Assembly (NCBI GenBank): GCA_024278345.1
Contig: JAJRTK010000063.1
Location: 1 to 6,725 of the forward strand
Length of the DNA: 6,725 nt
From: a bacterium
GTDB lineage: Bacteria; CSSED10-310; JAJRTK01
Direction of reading: 5' to 3'
The notes under the pieces were generated by a model, which made no database searches, had not been told where the DNA came from, and saw only the letters and a list, made by a program, of their open reading frames with translations. Position numbers and translations under genes: made by a program. Below, piece after piece: positions 5,567 through 6,725 of the stretch (positions are counted from its first letter, which is position 1; every line of letters starts with the position of its first letter).

Positions 5567-6583
5567 ATGCGCATTCTTACTCAACTGCTCGTAGGTTCAT
5601 TCATGATTTCCATCGCCCTAGCGCCATCCCTCTCCAACGCGGGTCCCGTGACCATCGCGACCTTCAATACGGAGTTCCTCACGCGCCCAAAAATCCACCT
5701 GAAGTTCGGCCAGCGCTTCATCATCGAAGATCCATCGGACCAGAAGCGCTGGAATGACAAGAAGTTCCGCGATGAAAAGTTCACCGAAGCAGCCAGGGCC
5801 ACTGCCGCCTATATCGCTTCGTTCCAAGCCGATATCTTAGCCTTGACCGAAGTCGGCGACGAACGAGACGTCCGCGAGCTAGTCAACGAGCTTGACAAGG
5901 CCGGCGTCACCTATCCTCACATCGCCCTTTCCCACCAACTGGACCCCAAGACCTTTCAAGGAGTGGCTGTCCTGTCCAAGTTGCCCCTGGGAGAAACAAG
6001 CCCATTACCGGGCTTCGAAACCTACCTGCCCGAGCCGGACGACCCCGAGCAAGAACTCGAAGCCGAGGTCCTCAAAGGCCTCCAAACCTCCTTCACCGTG
6101 GACGGACAAACCTTTTACCTCTTTTTGGTTCACCTGAAAAGCGAACGAGGCGGAAACGAGGCCGACGAACGCCGCATCGCCCAAGCCTCCATCGTCCGCC
6201 GACTGACTCTGCCGCTCCTGGAACGTGGTCAACACGTCATCGTCGCCGGAGACATCAACGATCACCGAGGCCAGCCCACTCTCCGAAGAATCCGAGGCCT
6301 GGACGATATCGGGCCGGACCTCCTCCAGACCGGACAGGCGAACTTCTTTTCCCGCAACAAACGGAACACCCGCTGGACCTACGAGTTCCAGGGCGTCCGA
6401 GAACAGATTGACCACATTCTGCTTTCCCGTTCGATCCTTGAAGCTTGCGGCAAAAAAGGAGTTCGGAGCCACGTTATCAAGAAGTCTTATCCGCCGGTCT
6501 CTGATCACCGACCCTTCCTGGTGACCCTCCATCTGAAGGAGCAGCTGGCCACTCGGAATAACCAGCCACAACCGAACAACTGA
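5567..6583 (+). CDS. Secreted endonuclease/exonuclease/phosphatase (EEP, DNase I-like) family protein
   Basis: This encodes 338 residues. A Sec signal peptide (Arg3, hydrophobic core LLVGSFMISIALAP, cleavage after SNA at about residue 25) sends the protein to the periplasm or outside. The mature part has all EEP metal and catalytic positions: Asn34 in IATFNTEF, Glu95 in LALTEVGD, His189 in FLVHLKSERGG, Asp229 and Asn231 in VAGDINDH, Asp282 in QIDHILLS, and His314 in VSDHRPFLVTL. It should be a Mg-dependent phosphodiesterase or phosphatase; the substrate (nucleic acid, lipid headgroup or other) is not determined. I start at ATG 5567 because AGGAG (5554-5558) lies 8 nt upstream and the signal peptide begins there; the frame is open from GTG 5414 but that adds 51 unrelated residues. 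Residues 160-170 are strongly acidic. It is a single gene, with a small CGGGA/TCCCG hairpin (6601-6613) 3' of the stop and no T-run. Confidence 0.9.
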   Translation: MRILTQLLVGSFMISIALAPSLSNAGPVTIATFNTEFLTRPKIHLKFGQRFIIEDPSDQKRWNDKKFRDEKFTEAARATAAYIASFQADILALTEVGDERDVRELVNELDKAGVTYPHIALSHQLDPKTFQGVAVLSKLPLGETSPLPGFETYLPEPDDPEQELEAEVLKGLQTSFTVDGQTFYLFLVHLKSERGGNEADERRIAQASIVRRLTLPLLERGQHVIVAGDINDHRGQPTLRRIRGLDDIGPDLLQTGQANFFSRNKRNTRWTYEFQGVREQIDHILLSRSILEACGKKGVRSHVIKKSYPPVSDHRPFLVTLHLKEQLATRNNQPQPNN

Positions 6584-6660
6584 GGGGTATCCACGCAAGG
6601 CGGGACATTCCCGGGACTGTGGAATCGCAAGCGTCCGGGCAACGCCTCGCTATCGCTCGG

Positions 6661-6705
6661 CGGGTCACGTTTGCGTGACTCGAAGGGTCACGCCGCGCGT
6701 TACCC
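6661..6705. repeat. Four alternating GTCACG half-sites forming competing hairpins
   Basis: In order: GTCACG (6664-6669), CGTGAC (6674-6679), GTCACG (6687-6692) and CGTTAC (6698-6703, one base off). The first and second pair (6661-6682, up to nine pairs including one G-T wobble), and so do the third and fourth (GGGTCACG with CGTTACCC, one mismatch). The second and third also pair perfectly (GCGTGAC 6673-6679 with GTCACGC 6687-6693), which excludes the other two folds. This suits either a double operator or an attenuator-like switch for a gene beyond the right edge. Confidence 0.5.
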
Positions 6706-6725
6706 GAAGGTGGTCCGGGGATTCC

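Noticed and set aside
6477-6668. Minus-strand frame over the end of the EEP gene and the right intergenic region
   Set aside because: No motif or ribosome site; it reads as the reverse of coding sequence followed by repeat-like DNA.

Overview
This window appears to be an ordinary chromosomal stretch from a free-living bacterium. GC content looks to be in the high fifties percent by eye. There are Gram-negative-style features: a classical Sec signal peptide, strong AGGAGG-type ribosome sites, and sigma70-like and sigma54-like promoters. I cannot fix the phylum from six genes. No plasmid, phage, insertion-sequence, CRISPR, tRNA or rRNA signature is visible.

Layout, left to right. Positions 1-87 hold a periodic array of GC-rich hairpins. 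Positions 188-646 (minus) encode a single-stranded-DNA-binding (SSB) family protein whose acidic C-terminal tip is replaced by a Lys/Ala/Arg-rich tail. The 516 bp between it and the next gene is a divergent control region with a good sigma54-type -24/-12 element facing ssb, an 18-bp near-palindrome in the middle, and a sigma70-type promoter facing the other way. Positions 1163-1546 (plus) encode a Cys-rich YgbA-family protein, whose E. coli relative is linked to nitric oxide. Positions 1705-2637 and 2618-4048 (plus) form a tightly coupled pair: a double hot-dog MaoC/HtdX-like (R)-hydratase and a long two-domain FabG4-like ketoreductase. Positions 4326-5270 (minus) encode a radical SAM protein of the COG0731 type, convergent with the reductase. 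Between them lies a hairpin-rich, repeat-like segment. Positions 5567-6583 (plus) encode a secreted endonuclease/exonuclease/phosphatase-fold protein with a complete catalytic set. A perfect 20-bp palindrome lies between these last two divergent genes. The right edge carries four alternating copies of a GTCACG-type half-site that can fold in mutually exclusive ways.

Working together: the hydratase and reductase are the only clear functional unit. They supply consecutive keto-reduction and dehydration/hydration steps of acyl-thioester metabolism, like mycobacterial FabG4 and HtdX but in the opposite order. The other four genes look like independent transcription units. I found no convincing new multi-gene system. 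The items most worth a second look are the sigma54-type promoter on a tail-less SSB gene and the three kinds of structured intergenic DNA.
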